Positions 63,758 through 64,000 of a stretch of DNA of 64,000 bases are shown piece by piece. Positions within the stretch are counted from its first letter, which is position 1, and every line of letters starts with the position of its first letter. Origin of the DNA: Oscillospiraceae bacterium (GTDB lineage Bacteria > Bacillota > Clostridia > Oscillospirales > Oscillospiraceae); assembly GCA_015067565.1 (NCBI GenBank), contig SVMF01000001.1, positions 117,062-181,061 on the forward strand, written 5' to 3'. The notes beneath the pieces were generated by a model. That model made no database searches. It had not been told where the DNA came from and saw nothing but the letters and a program-made list of their open reading frames with translations. Made by a program: the position numbers and the translations under genes.

Positions 63758-64000
63758 ACATTGCCACACAAAATAGTCGATCTTTTCGACATAGAACGAT
63801 TAGCATAAACTTTTCTCCCGGAAACATTGATACACCCACACCACCGGGCATGATTATATCAACAATAATAAGCGAAGGGGTTGTCTCAAAACTAAATAGC
63901 TCAGCACCCACCCCTAATGAATAGCCGAAGACAAGTTGTGCACAGAAAATCATGTTTTTGTGCATAAAAATTGGTTTTTTCCTAAAAAAAGACACACCAA

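Noticed and set aside
63885..63990. Insertion-sequence end (GGGGTTGTCTCAAAAC) near the right edge
   Set aside because: It resembles an IS terminal repeat, but no transposase or second end is visible within the window.

Overview
The window looks like a chromosome segment of a spore-forming, probably anaerobic member of the Clostridia. The infC-rpmI-rplT operon has a strong sigma-A type promoter and purine-rich Shine-Dalgarno sequences, and a cotJ spore-coat locus is present. Genus cannot be read from this sequence alone.

Positions 1-4620 are ordinary chromosome: a cytidylate-kinase-like gene, murI, a lipoprotein gene, the IF3/L35/L20 operon with an attenuator-like leader and an AUC start for infC, a duplicated-repeat DUF1508 protein, a small helical protein, a fused cotJA-cotJB gene and the first nine codons of cotJC. 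There cotJC breaks off. A later internal piece of the same gene (the GTEELGHLEM region) reappears about 50.4 kb away at 54988. The DNA between is an island bounded by serine recombinases: a truncated one at the left edge (4621-4861) and an intact one at the right edge (53409-54986).

The island cargo is one minus-strand operon of about 47.7 kb (53039 down to 5293) encoding a hybrid trans-AT polyketide synthase / non-ribosomal peptide synthetase. In transcription order: Sfp-type phosphopantetheinyl transferase, type II thioesterase, PKS module, free acyltransferase, free ACP, a degenerate acyltransferase without catalytic Ser or His, a degenerate ketosynthase with Cys but neither His, two PKS modules, a three-gene ABC-2 exporter, a second free acyltransferase, a 4891-residue five-module NRPS, and two more PKS modules. 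All five PKS proteins are KS-DH-KR-ACP without an internal AT, so the two free ATs must load them. The NRPS begins with A-PCP, has four condensation domains, and by eye reads X-Asn-Phe/Tyr-aliphatic-aliphatic. It is followed directly by a PKS pair, so the peptide is probably extended by ketides. No in-line thioesterase or reductase is present. A single promoter with a nearby perfect inverted repeat lies upstream, divergent from the recombinase gene. I do not recognise the product.

Right of the decayed cotJC is a second, AT-richer accessory region on the minus strand: an adenine methyltransferase with a specificity-like C-terminus, an unknown protein, an AbiH-type protein, two Fic proteins with an XRE regulator and a Fic remnant, and a tyrosine recombinase. 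It ends in about 1.4 kb of mostly non-coding DNA with an irregular TCAT-flanked repeat family and a perfect hairpin, a RelA/SpoT-like fragment, and a tyrosine-recombinase fragment lacking its N-terminal domain. This looks like a mosaic of decayed mobile elements next to the biosynthetic island.
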